Assembly (NCBI GenBank): GCA_902593735.1
Contig: CACJJL010000012.1
Location: 1-61,068 of the forward strand
Source of the DNA: an uncultured SAR116 cluster alpha proteobacterium
GTDB taxonomy: Bacteria > Pseudomonadota > Alphaproteobacteria > Puniceispirillales > Marisalimonadaceae
Direction: 5' to 3'
Length of the DNA: 61,068 nucleotides
Shown here: one piece after another, positions 45,841 through 54,860 of the stretch
Numbering within the stretch: position 1 is the first letter of the stretch
How the letters are laid out: every line of letters starts with the position of its first letter
Translations under genes and position numbers: made by a program
Notes under the pieces: generated by a model
The model's input: only the letters and a program-made list of their open reading frames with translations
What the model was told of the DNA's origin: nothing
Database searches by the model: none

Positions 45841-47046
45841 ATGATTAAATTAGATGCAAATAAGATTATGAAAGGAAGTCCTCCACCCTTGGAATATCGA
45901 GTAACATTAGAAAATTGGAGAAAATATCCGTATAATATTTGGGCATTTGTAAATGTAAGAAGTATTATTCCTACTGCCTCAATTAAGTTTGATTCAAAAC
46001 AAAAAATACATTTTACTAAAAAGTTAACAAACTTAGATGAAATAAAGATTTCTCATAATAATATTGAAAAAAAACTAGAACAAATTTTAGTTGATTGTAA
46101 CACTGACAGTTTGCTTGTGATGCACAAGGGAAAATTAGTTTTTGAGTTTTTTAATAATTTTACAACACATGAAACACCTCACATTATATTTTCAATTTCA
46201 AAATCACTGACTAGTTTGTTAACTGGTATTTTAGTAGATAAAAAATTAATTGATGTGAATGCTATAGTATCTAAAATTTTACCAGAGACAATTGGTACAG
46301 CTTATGAAGATGCGACTATAAGAAATGTCCTTGATATGAATGTGGCATCTAATTTTAAAGAAGATTATTCAGGGAAAGCTGAAATATTTAAACAATATAG
46401 ATCCTCTACAGGATGGGATATACCTTCAAACTATGATTTGACAAATTTAAATGGGTTACATGAATTTCTTTCAAATTTGCCGAAATCAAATAATCTACAT
46501 GGAAAAAAATATCATTATTGCTCTCCGCATAGTGATTTGTTGGGTTGGATAATTGAAAGAGTTTCAGGTGAGAAGTATTCTAAAATTATATCTGATTTAT
46601 TGTTTATACCTTCAGGGATAATGAATGATGCTAATGTAACACTAGATAGATTTGGTGCAACTAGATCAGCAGGCGGCATTAGTATATCACCATACGACTT
46701 ATTATTAATTTCAGAGATGGTACGTAATAATGGTGCAAATAAAAATGGGCAAATTGTACCAGAAAACTGGATCAATGATTTTAAAAATTATGAAGATAAC
46801 TCATGTTACTTAAATCAAGATGATTTAAAAAGATTTCCTAATGGAAATTATAGATCAAAATGGTATCAAACGGGTTTTGATGAAAATGAATTCTGTGCAA
46901 TAGGTATACATGGTCAAAATATTTGGATTAACCCCAAAAAAGAACTTACAATAATTAGAATGTCATCCGCATCTGATCCAATTAATATAAAAACAGAAGA
47001 GTTGATGTTCTCTGTTTTTAAAGAAATTGGAAATGCTTTAGTTTAA
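45841..47046 (+). CDS. Serine hydrolase, beta-lactamase/esterase family
   Basis: The 401 residues have the class C beta-lactamase-like fold. FSISKSLTSLLTGILVDK (about 118-135) carries the nucleophile Ser and Lys (SxxK), YHYCSPHSDLLGWIIERVSG (about 220-239) supplies the Tyr motif, and GIHGQNIWINPKKEL the third element near the end. No signal peptide is visible, unlike periplasmic beta-lactamases, so it resembles cytoplasmic NylB or EstB-type esterases/amidases. The substrate is unknown. Confidence 0.85.
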   Translation: MIKLDANKIMKGSPPPLEYRVTLENWRKYPYNIWAFVNVRSIIPTASIKFDSKQKIHFTKKLTNLDEIKISHNNIEKKLEQILVDCNTDSLLVMHKGKLVFEFFNNFTTHETPHIIFSISKSLTSLLTGILVDKKLIDVNAIVSKILPETIGTAYEDATIRNVLDMNVASNFKEDYSGKAEIFKQYRSSTGWDIPSNYDLTNLNGLHEFLSNLPKSNNLHGKKYHYCSPHSDLLGWIIERVSGEKYSKIISDLLFIPSGIMNDANVTLDRFGATRSAGGISISPYDLLLISEMVRNNGANKNGQIVPENWINDFKNYEDNSCYLNQDDLKRFPNGNYRSKWYQTGFDENEFCAIGIHGQNIWINPKKELTIIRMSSASDPINIKTEELMFSVFKEIGNALV

Positions 47047-48093
47047 CTAGAAAGTAATTGGAAATTTTTTATATAATTTATTAATTTCTAACATCATTTC
47101 CTCTGAAAGTGTGACATCTACACTTTTTAAAATATTTTTAAATTGTGCATTGTCAGTTGCACCAAAAATGACTGACCCCATAAAAGGTCTCTGATTACAA
47201 AAAGCAATAGCCATGTGCACTGGGTCAATTTGATATTTTTTTGCTAATAACACATATTCAGAGACTGCTAAGGTAGAATTTTCATTAATTCTTCCAAACA
47301 AACTAGGTACTCTGGATAATCTTGAATTATTAGGTATATTATTATTTATGTACTTACCAGTTAAAAATCCACCTGCGAGTGGTGAATAAGCTAATAAGCT
47401 TATATTTTCATGGTGAGACATTTCAGCCATATCTAGGTCGTATAATCTGCAGAGCAAACTATACTCATTTTGAGTGGAAACTAACTTAAGGTTTGGAAAG
47501 TCTTTTAAAAATTTAATAAATTGTAATGTGCCCCAACAGGTTTCGTTTGATAGTCCAAGATATCTAATTTTCCCTTCTTTATGAAGTTCAGATAAGGAAT
47601 TTATAACACCTTGAAGATTTTCCTTAACTTCTTCATTATTTTGTTTGGTTGGATCATAGTTCCAGTTTTGTCTAAAGTGATAAGATCCCCTATTTGGCCA
47701 ATGTAATTGATAAAGGTCAATATAATCAGTTTGAAGTTTTTTTAAACTTCCTTCAACTGCAATTTTGACTGATTTGGCATTTATACCTTCACCATTTCTT
47801 ACTGCCAAATAGCCTTTACCAGAAACTTTAGTTGCAAGAACTATTGAAGATCTTTTATTTTGATTTTTTTTGATCCAATTTCCAACAATAATTTCAGTTT
47901 TACCGGTGGTTTCAGGTCTCAATGGGCAAGTTGGATACATTTCGGCTGTGTCTATGAAATTAATGCCAGATGCCAATGATTCATCTAATTGATAATGACC
48001 ATCTTCTTCAGAAGTTGTTTCACCATAAGTCATAGTTCCAAGACAATATGAAGATACTTTTAATGCAGAGTTACCTAATAATCTATATTGCAC
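47047..48093 (-). CDS. Aldo/keto reductase (Tas-like)
   Basis: The 348 residues form an AKR barrel. SYCLGTMTYGETTSEEDGHYQLD (about 15-37), FIDTAEMYPTCPLRPETTG (about 46-64, catalytic Asp and Tyr), IVLATKVSG (Lys) and LYQLHWPNRGSYHF (His). LLAYSPLAGGFLTGKY and GSVIFGATDNAQFK bind NADPH. The insertion and FRQN region match E. coli Tas. The start is GTG at 48093 with AGGA upstream. The carbonyl substrate is unknown. Confidence 0.88.
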   Translation of the reverse strand: MQYRLLGNSALKVSSYCLGTMTYGETTSEEDGHYQLDESLASGINFIDTAEMYPTCPLRPETTGKTEIIVGNWIKKNQNKRSSIVLATKVSGKGYLAVRNGEGINAKSVKIAVEGSLKKLQTDYIDLYQLHWPNRGSYHFRQNWNYDPTKQNNEEVKENLQGVINSLSELHKEGKIRYLGLSNETCWGTLQFIKFLKDFPNLKLVSTQNEYSLLCRLYDLDMAEMSHHENISLLAYSPLAGGFLTGKYINNNIPNNSRLSRVPSLFGRINENSTLAVSEYVLLAKKYQIDPVHMAIAFCNQRPFMGSVIFGATDNAQFKNILKSVDVTLSEEMMLEINKLYKKFPITF

Positions 48094-48183
48094 AGCAATT
48101 CCTATTTTTAAATTTAATATTAATTAATATCATTTAATAAATATACTTTAAAATATTAACAAAAACTTTTATTACCAACTTTC

Positions 48184-50715
48184 TTAAAAATATTCTCTTA
48201 GAACGACCAAAGGTTTAGATAGTAACAAGTTTAACATTTTTAATAAACTAAAAATAGTAATCAAAAATGGGACTAACAGTGACAAAACAAAAATCATTTT
48301 AAAATCGAAAAAAATTTCAATATTGAATATATAATTTAGCAAAACATAACTTACTAAAAATCCAATAATTAGCGATATAAAAGAAGAAATTAATCCTATG
48401 ATAAAATATTCTTTAAACCAAAGATATGCAACTCTTTTTGGGGTGGCACCAAGTATTTTCAAAATAGCAGCTTCATATAATTTATCTTTTTTACCTACAT
48501 CAATTATGCCTGCTAAAACTATTGTACCTGAAAAAAGAGTTATTAATGCAATGGAATTGATAATAATAATTAAAAGATTTAAAATAGATTTTATAGATTT
48601 ATAACTTTCTTCAATAGATATAGAGGAAATATTTGCAAATTCAGAAATTATTTTTTCAACAAAACTATTATTCAAATTTTGTCCAATATTTTTTGTGGTC
48701 GCAATCCATGAATGTGGAGCGTTTTCAATATTACTATTACTCAATATAAATATAAAATTTATATCCATATTTTCCCAAATAATTTCCCTTGTATTAAAAA
48801 TTTGAGCCTCAAAGTTTCTCCCAAGAATATTAAATTTAATTTTATCTCCAATCTTTAAATTCAAACCTTTTGCAATTTTATTACCAATTGAAACTAAAAG
48901 AGGTCCATCATAATTTTCAGACCACCATTCGCCAGAAATTAATTTAGTGTTTTTAGGTTTTTCATTACTCCAAGAAAATGCTCTATCTCTTTTTAAGACC
49001 CATTCAACTTCTTTATCTACTTTTAGACTTTGAACTGATTGGTTATTTATATCAGTAATGCGCCCTCTTAACATAGGTTGTGAATTGAAATTATTATCCC
49101 CTAAAATTGACAATGCAATGTATTTTATTTTTTCGATTTGCTCAGGCTGAATATCAATTAAAAAGTGACTAGGGGCTTGTTTATTTATTGCAGCAGTAAT
49201 TCTTTTATCAAGACTTGATTCGATTATATTTAACGAAATTAAAAGTGATAATCCTATGCTAAAAGAAATTACTATTGATCTTGCAAATGAATTACTTTTA
49301 GTAATTGCTTTTCTAATGTATTCAAATGTTGTTCCTGATTTGAATTTAATTTTTGACAAAATAAAAAATTTTAAATTTGTTAATCCATAAATAAGAACAA
49401 AAGATACTGTCATTGATATCAAAATATAAAATGATAATTTTTTATCATTTATTAAATTCATTGTTAAAAAACACAAAATAGATATTAAAATAAATATTAT
49501 ACTTTTTATTTTGAAAGTTGTTTCATTCAATGAGTTTTCAGATGAATTTCGTATTAACTCTATTGGCTTAATTTTATAAGTGTTTAAAAGAGGTAAAATA
49601 GTAAATAAAATAGATGTAGTTAATCCGTATAAGAAACTAATTAAAATTGGTTCCAAAAAAATTGATGGTTCAAATGTGTTAAAAAGTTCCTGACTTATAA
49701 TTGGTGAAAAAACATATGGAATTGATACTCCTAACATTATGGCAGGAGTAATACTTAATAAAAAAATCATAAAAATTTGATTAAGATATATAATTAATAT
49801 TTTTAAATTTTTTGCTCCTAATGATTTCATTATAGCTATATTTTTAGTTTTTTTTATTATGTAACCTCTAACTCCGTTCGAAATTCCAACACCGGAAATC
49901 AAAAGAGTTATCAAGCCAACTAAGGAAATGAATATTGAGGTTCTATCAACAAAATTATTAAAATTATTTGTATTGTTTTCGATACTCCTTACCGAAACAT
50001 TCGTCCCTTTTACTAAATGATTTAAAAATGCTAAGTTAATTTTATTTTCATTATTTGGAATAAATTTTGTCTTGTATTTAATTAGTGATCCAGCTTTTAT
50101 TAGACCTGTCTCTTTTAGGGCATCTTTAGAAAGTAAAACTCTTGGTCCAAACGTAGCAAAAGAAAACATTCGATCCGGTTCTTTTTCTATTATCCCACTA
50201 ATTTTAAATTTTGATTTGCCTAAATAGACAAAATCACCAACATCAATGCCAAGTTGACCTTTTAAAGATTTATCAATAAAGATCTTTTTTTCATTATTTT
50301 TAGTTCCTAAGGACAACTTAACTTTCTGATAAGGGGATGTTAGAACTTTTCCAACTAAGGGGTAATTATTGTCTACGGCTTTTAATTCTACAATACGGCG
50401 CTTTAGTATAGATTGAGAGTTATAAGAAAGCATAGTTCTTAACTCAATTAAATGAGTAGTCTTTCCATTTTTTTCTAACCAACTTTTAATATTATTTGGA
50501 AATTCTTGATAAGTAGTTGATAATTCAAAATTACCCCCTAACATTTCTGCTCTTTTATTCTTGATTTCAGATTTAAGATTTTCAGAGATACTGCCTACAG
50601 CAGTAATAATAAATACGCCTAAAAATATAGAAGCAACAACAATTTTAAATTCATTGAATGATCCACGTAATTCTCTAAAAGATAAAGTTAAGTTTTTAAA
50701 AGTTTCTATAAACAT
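48184..50715 (-). CDS. ABC transporter permease, FtsX-like (YbbP family)
   Basis: The 843 residues contain an N-terminal transmembrane helix (about 25-43), a large periplasmic domain with the LGGNFELST region, two FtsX-type membrane modules (about 255-380 and 705-840), and extra helices around 395-500. The layout equals E. coli YbbP. It pairs with the ATPase encoded 9 bases upstream. The transported or extracted molecule is unknown; relatives act on lipids or lipoproteins at the inner membrane. The neighbouring tesA-like gene reproduces the conserved tesA-ybbA-ybbP association. Confidence 0.88.
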   Translation of the reverse strand: MFIETFKNLTLSFRELRGSFNEFKIVVASIFLGVFIITAVGSISENLKSEIKNKRAEMLGGNFELSTTYQEFPNNIKSWLEKNGKTTHLIELRTMLSYNSQSILKRRIVELKAVDNNYPLVGKVLTSPYQKVKLSLGTKNNEKKIFIDKSLKGQLGIDVGDFVYLGKSKFKISGIIEKEPDRMFSFATFGPRVLLSKDALKETGLIKAGSLIKYKTKFIPNNENKINLAFLNHLVKGTNVSVRSIENNTNNFNNFVDRTSIFISLVGLITLLISGVGISNGVRGYIIKKTKNIAIMKSLGAKNLKILIIYLNQIFMIFLLSITPAIMLGVSIPYVFSPIISQELFNTFEPSIFLEPILISFLYGLTTSILFTILPLLNTYKIKPIELIRNSSENSLNETTFKIKSIIFILISILCFLTMNLINDKKLSFYILISMTVSFVLIYGLTNLKFFILSKIKFKSGTTFEYIRKAITKSNSFARSIVISFSIGLSLLISLNIIESSLDKRITAAINKQAPSHFLIDIQPEQIEKIKYIALSILGDNNFNSQPMLRGRITDINNQSVQSLKVDKEVEWVLKRDRAFSWSNEKPKNTKLISGEWWSENYDGPLLVSIGNKIAKGLNLKIGDKIKFNILGRNFEAQIFNTREIIWENMDINFIFILSNSNIENAPHSWIATTKNIGQNLNNSFVEKIISEFANISSISIEESYKSIKSILNLLIIIINSIALITLFSGTIVLAGIIDVGKKDKLYEAAILKILGATPKRVAYLWFKEYFIIGLISSFISLIIGFLVSYVLLNYIFNIEIFFDFKMIFVLSLLVPFLITIFSLLKMLNLLLSKPLVVLREYF

Positions 50716-50724
50716 TCTGGTTAT

Positions 50725-51420
50725 TTATTTCACTATTAAGCCATTATCTATTTTTATAATTCTATCGCACAATTTCGCAACAGACGTATCATGAGTGACC
50801 AAAATTAATGTAGACCCAAAATCTTTTTTTAATTTGAAAAGTAACTTAATCACATCTTCACTATTTTTTTTATCTAAATTCCCAGTTGGCTCGTCAGCAA
50901 TTAAAATTTCAGGATTTGATATTAACGATCTTGCTATAGCGACCCTTTGCTGTTCTCCACCAGATAGTTGATGGGGATAATGAAAAATTCTATTTTTCAA
51001 CCCTACTGCAGTTAATAACTCAATTGCCATTGTATTATTTTTAAAATTACCTGATATCTCAATTGGTAGATTGACATTTTCAAGAGCTGTCATTGAAGGT
51101 AAAAGGTTGAATGATTGAAAAATTATACCAATATTTTTAGATCTATATAAAGCCAAATCATCTTCTTTAAGATTATGTATAGGTAATTTGTTGAAAAGAA
51201 TTTTACCCTTTGATATCAATTCCAACCCAGCAATGCACATAATTAAAGTAGATTTTCCTGCTCCACTTTCCCCAATTATACCAACACTTTCATTTTTAAA
51301 GATTTTTAGATTAATTCCTTTTAGGACATTTATTGTTTCAAATGAGCTTTTAAGATCTACATGAATATTTTCTAATTCAATAAGTTTTTTTTTATTTTCA
51401 TTCTTCATTTTAAATATCAT
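50725..51420 (-). CDS. ABC transporter ATP-binding protein (YbbA/LolD family)
   Basis: The 231 residues include Walker A GESGAGKSTL (about 50-59), the Q-loop in GIIFQSFNLLPSMTALENV, signature LSGGEQQRVAIARSL (about 155-169), Walker B ILIADEPTGNLD and switch His in LVTHDTSVAKLCDR. It energises the large FtsX-like permease encoded directly downstream. Met5 (51408) is an alternative start. It is divergently placed against the TesA-like gene, as in many proteobacteria. Confidence 0.92.
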   Translation of the reverse strand: MIFKMKNENKKKLIELENIHVDLKSSFETINVLKGINLKIFKNESVGIIGESGAGKSTLIMCIAGLELISKGKILFNKLPIHNLKEDDLALYRSKNIGIIFQSFNLLPSMTALENVNLPIEISGNFKNNTMAIELLTAVGLKNRIFHYPHQLSGGEQQRVAIARSLISNPEILIADEPTGNLDKKNSEDVIKLLFKLKKDFGSTLILVTHDTSVAKLCDRIIKIDNGLIVK

Positions 51421-51483
51421 TCAAAAAGTCTTTTGATTTTGAAAAAATAGTCTTTCTTAAAAAAATTAATCAGGTTAAATAAA

Positions 51484-52116
51484 ATGATGAAATTTATATT
51501 AAGATTATTTTATACATTAATGTTAGTATTTTCTTTTATAGAACTTGCATACTCAAAAACAACAAAAATTATTTTTTTTGGAGATAGTTTAATTGCAGGG
51601 TATGGATTAATTAATGAAGATAACTTTGTAAGTCAATTAAATCAAAAAACATTAGAAAACAAAATAAACAATGTAACTTTCTTCAATAGTGGTGTTTCAG
51701 GAGAAACCTCTACAGGCTTATTAAATAGATATAAATGGGTTCTTGAAGATAAATATGACGGTGTAATTATTCTGATTGGAGCTAATGATGCATTAAGAGG
51801 AATTGATCCAAGTTATACAAGTCAAAATATTGAAAAAATTTTAAGTTATTTGAAAGAAAAACAAATTCCAACAATGTTAATTGGTATGAAAGCGCCTAAT
51901 AATTTAGGAGAAAGATATGTAAATGAGTTTAACGAAATTTATCCTAAGCTATCAAAAAAATATAAAACAGCTTTTTACCCATTCTTTTTAAAAGATGTAG
52001 TTCTAAAACCTAAATTAAACCAAAAAGATATGATACATCCCAACAAAAAAGGAGTTAGCATAATTGTAAACAATTTTTTCCCATATTTTTTAAAGTTTTA
52101 TGAGAATTTGAAATAA
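51484..52116 (+). CDS. Arylesterase / TesA-like GDSL lipase-thioesterase
   Basis: The 210 residues begin with a signal peptide (MMKFILRLFYTLMLVFSFIELAYS, cleavage near residue 24). The SGNH hydrolase blocks are IIFFGDSLIAGYG (about 28-40, nucleophile Ser), NSGVSGETSTG (Gly block), ILIGANDALRG (about 96-106, Asn) and DMIHPNKKGV (about 178-187, catalytic Asp and His). It should act in the periplasm on acyl esters or thioesters. It is divergent from the ybbA/ybbP-like genes. Confidence 0.9.
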   Translation: MMKFILRLFYTLMLVFSFIELAYSKTTKIIFFGDSLIAGYGLINEDNFVSQLNQKTLENKINNVTFFNSGVSGETSTGLLNRYKWVLEDKYDGVIILIGANDALRGIDPSYTSQNIEKILSYLKEKQIPTMLIGMKAPNNLGERYVNEFNEIYPKLSKKYKTAFYPFFLKDVVLKPKLNQKDMIHPNKKGVSIIVNNFFPYFLKFYENLK

Positions 52117-52290
52117 TCATCTTTTAAAAATCAACAACCTTACTATTCGAAATAATCCTCTTAAAGCTATAGATCTAAAAAAGGGGTTGCCTAGTAAAGT
52201 TTTTAACTTGTTTTTGATGTGTGGTAATTTATTTTTTAATGACCATAATAATATAAATAAAATAAAAAAAATTATGATAGTTTTTATCAT
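52117..52290 (-). CDS. Small basic membrane protein coupled to the hydratase gene (57 aa)
   Basis: The ATG at 52288-52290 overlaps the TGA stop of the hydratase gene in an ATGA arrangement, strong evidence for translational coupling. The frame ends at TGA 52117-52119, abutting the tesA-like stop. The product has one transmembrane helix (TIIIFFILFILLWSL, about 4-18) followed by a strongly basic tail (KNKLPHIKNKLK...RGLFRIVRLLIFKR). I recognise no family. A basic cytoplasmic tail could bind lipids or nucleic acid, but this is speculation. Confidence 0.6.
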   Translation of the reverse strand: MIKTIIIFFILFILLWSLKNKLPHIKNKLKTLLGNPFFRSIALRGLFRIVRLLIFKR

Positions 52291-53051
52291 ATTAAATTAA
52301 CACTAATTTCACCTAATTCACCAAAATTAGCAATAACAACATCTCCTGCTTCAATTGGTATGGGTTTAGAACATGTTCCTGTGGATATTATCATATCTTT
52401 TTCAAGCACAATATTATTTTTAGATAATTCATTTACCAGCCAGGTTAATGCAACTCTTGGATCACCCAAAACATTTGATCCAATCCCTTGATATGAGAAT
52501 TTTGAATTTGATATTGAAAGTTTGAAATTAGAAAAATCAATGTTTTTCCAATCTTTCTCAATTGGTAAAGAAATAACAAATTGATCAGCACATGCGTTAT
52601 CAGCTATGAGATTAAGTTCGCCAACTGATGAGAAGTTATTGAATCTAGAATCAGGAAATTCAATAGCTATATGTAAAGTATCAACTAATTCCATAACCTC
52701 TTCTACACTAAATAAAGTTTTGTTAGGTTTAATAAATGAACCAATCTTAAATGCAAATTCTGGTTCAGCAACTGCCATCTTATTATATCCTAATGCTATC
52801 GAACTATTTGGATTAATTACTTTTTCTTTAAAAATTCTTCCTGCTAAAGGACCTGACACACCTATATGATTTTGACCATCTTTACTAGTAGCTGCTATTT
52901 TCCAACCTACAATTGTGTTTTTACTTAAAACTTCAATCTGTTCTTGAATTTTATAAGCGTCATTTCGAGAACAAGGCATAATGCTATCTGGCAAAGTTTC
53001 TATTTTTTTACCATTTACCCAACAATTCCAAATTAATTCTGCAGCTTTCAT
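52287..53051 (-). CDS. 2-keto-4-pentenoate hydratase-like protein (FAH superfamily)
   Basis: The 254 residues match the MhpD/TesE type. IVGWKIAATSKDGQNHIGVSGPLAGRI (about 46-72), MAVAEPEFAFKIG (about 92-104, metal-binding Glu), HIAIEFPDSRF (about 127-137), and DPRVALTWLVNEL with GDVVIANFGELGEISV at the end. Such enzymes hydrate 2-oxopent-4-enoate or decarboxylate 4-oxalocrotonate in meta-cleavage pathways. No other pathway genes are near, so the substrate is uncertain. Confidence 0.82.
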   Translation of the reverse strand: MKAAELIWNCWVNGKKIETLPDSIMPCSRNDAYKIQEQIEVLSKNTIVGWKIAATSKDGQNHIGVSGPLAGRIFKEKVINPNSSIALGYNKMAVAEPEFAFKIGSFIKPNKTLFSVEEVMELVDTLHIAIEFPDSRFNNFSSVGELNLIADNACADQFVISLPIEKDWKNIDFSNFKLSISNSKFSYQGIGSNVLGDPRVALTWLVNELSKNNIVLEKDMIISTGTCSKPIPIEAGDVVIANFGELGEISVNLI

Positions 53052-53082
53052 TCAGGAATAACTCCATAAAAAACATAAATTT

Positions 53083-53235
53083 TCATTTATTCTTGTCATT
53101 AAGATTTTTAAAAAGCATTTTATATAAACTTGATTTTGAGCTACTTTGAATATTCCACCTTTTTTTCAAAATTCTATATAGATATAAACAACCTATACCT
53201 ATGATTAAATATAAAATAGCTGATGGATTTTCCAT
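53083..53235 (-). CDS. Small membrane protein, unknown function (50 aa)
   Basis: The frame opens with an ATG at 53235 and ends at TGA 53083-53085. The product has a hydrophobic helix (AILYLIIGIGCLYLYRIL, about residues 6-23) followed by a basic, serine-rich tail (KKRWNIQSSSKSS). It resembles the neighbouring 57-aa protein only in its TM-plus-basic-tail layout. No clear ribosome-binding site is visible, so it is less secure. It lies 31 bases upstream of the hydratase gene on the same strand. Confidence 0.45.
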   Translation of the reverse strand: MENPSAILYLIIGIGCLYLYRILKKRWNIQSSSKSSLYKMLFKNLNDKNK

Positions 53236-53498
53236 TAATAAATTCTAAAAAGTTTTTAATTAAGTTAATTTCATATTTTAACTATCATTAGTCAAGATAA
53301 AGTATTATGTCATATTATCGAATAAAAAAAACGTATTATTTTTTGTATTCTTCCAACTCATCATTTCACTTAATTTTTATTTTATGTTAATAAAAAAATA
53401 TGAAGGTTGTTGTTGGTATTTTTCTATTCTTTTGCGTACTGAATATAGCAATGTATTCTATGTCTTTTTTTGGATAGTCTAAAAAATCATTAAATATA
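53236..53498. other. Intergenic region without a convincing gene
   Basis: This AT-rich 263-base stretch separates the 50-aa ORF from the MATE gene; both flanking genes are on the minus strand. I see only two short overlapping + strand frames (25 codons from 53400 and about 32 codons from 53382), neither with a ribosome-binding site. No strong hairpin, tRNA or repeat is visible. Confidence 0.5.
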
Positions 53499-54839
53499 TC
53501 AAATTTGTTTTTTCCAATCTGGACCTAGCATGCACATCCATAAACCTAATCCTGTAACAAAAAGACCAAAGCTAACACCATAAAAAACAAAGTTTAATGA
53601 TAAGTCATAAATAGTTACATAATAACATATAATTGAAACTGACAATAATCTAATTATACCTACAATTACAGGATAAAATATCTTTCCTAAACCTTGACTT
53701 GCAAAATACAAAGTTTGCCCTGCAGCAAAAAAACAGTAAAAAGGAGCAACAATTATCAAATATGAGGTTGCATAATCTCTAATTAGGGTGCTTGATTCAA
53801 AATTATTTAACCAAATATCTGGGAAAATAGTTACAGTTGCACCTAATAATCCAACGACACAAAAAGAGATAAATGCACCTGTCCAAGCTATCATTTTTGC
53901 TCTAGGTAATTGTTGTGCACCTACATTTATCCCAACTGATGCTGTTAGCACTGAACCAATTCCAAATACAAGCGGTGTAATAATTATTTCTAATCTACTT
54001 CCTAATCCATATCCCGCAAGAGCCTCAACACCATGTTTGCTTACAGCGGCAGTAACAACAGCAACAGTCCCAGCAATTGTTATACTATTAATTAATCCTC
54101 CACCACCAACTTTCATAATATCTTTAAAAGAACTTAAACTAATTGAACATGGAGTTAGTTTGATAATTTTTTGTTTAAGTTGTAAATTAAACATTAAATA
54201 TAATGCCATTATAAAATGGCTAATCACCATAGCTACTGCAGGCCCTATAATCCCAATACTTGAAAAACCAAACCATCCTAAAGTCAAGGTTCCTGCAAGA
54301 ATGATTTGAAAAAAACAACCAATAATTTGAACAATTGCAGGTGTAATAACATCACCAATTGCTCTGTAGATTGCTGAAAGAATATAAACCAACCATATAA
54401 AAATAGCACCTCCAAAACTGACCTGTGCGTACCATATAGCATTTTCTAAAACATCACCTTTAGCCCCCATCTTTATAAAAATATAATCTGGAAAGAATAA
54501 AAAAAAGATCGAATAAATAAGAGAAAGAACTATTGCAATAATGATGGCATGCCATGCAGCTGAATTGGCCCCGGAGATATTGCTTTTACCCAAATGTCTT
54601 GATATTGATGAAGTTGTAGCCCCCCCTATAGCACCAGCTGACATCATTTGCATTACAGTTAAAAATGGAAAAACTAACGCTAAACTTGCTAATTCTATGT
54701 TTCCTAACTTAGATATAAAAAAAGCATCCATGAAAATAATTATTGGCATTGAAGAAACGCCTAAAAAGTTAGGTAAAGATAGCTTACAAACCATTTTAAA
54801 GACAGAGCCTTTTAATATAATATCTATGTTATTTTTCAT
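53499..54839 (-). CDS. MATE family efflux transporter
   Basis: The 446 residues contain about 12 hydrophobic helices in two homologous halves. SLPNFLGVSSMPIIIFMDAFFISKLGN opens the first, with the conserved membrane Asp of the DAFF segment. GSRLEIIITPLVFGIGSVLTASVGINVGAQQLPRAK begins the second half. MATE proteins export drugs or metabolites using a sodium or proton gradient; the cargo is unknown. It lies just downstream of the epimerase gene on the same strand. Confidence 0.9.
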   Translation of the reverse strand: MKNNIDIILKGSVFKMVCKLSLPNFLGVSSMPIIIFMDAFFISKLGNIELASLALVFPFLTVMQMMSAGAIGGATTSSISRHLGKSNISGANSAAWHAIIIAIVLSLIYSIFFLFFPDYIFIKMGAKGDVLENAIWYAQVSFGGAIFIWLVYILSAIYRAIGDVITPAIVQIIGCFFQIILAGTLTLGWFGFSSIGIIGPAVAMVISHFIMALYLMFNLQLKQKIIKLTPCSISLSSFKDIMKVGGGGLINSITIAGTVAVVTAAVSKHGVEALAGYGLGSRLEIIITPLVFGIGSVLTASVGINVGAQQLPRAKMIAWTGAFISFCVVGLLGATVTIFPDIWLNNFESSTLIRDYATSYLIIVAPFYCFFAAGQTLYFASQGLGKIFYPVIVGIIRLLSVSIICYYVTIYDLSLNFVFYGVSFGLFVTGLGLWMCMLGPDWKKQI

Positions 54840-54860
54840 AAGCTCAGTTGTAAGTTTATA

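Noticed and set aside
53400-53477. 25-codon + strand frame starting MKVVVGIFLFF
   Set aside because: Hydrophobic and protein-like, but no ribosome-binding site, an overlapping competing frame and extreme AT content; left as intergenic.
53788-54309. 173-codon + strand frame inside the MATE gene
   Set aside because: Antisense to a complete MATE transporter; long Ile/Thr/Pro stretches mirror the opposite frame and match no family.
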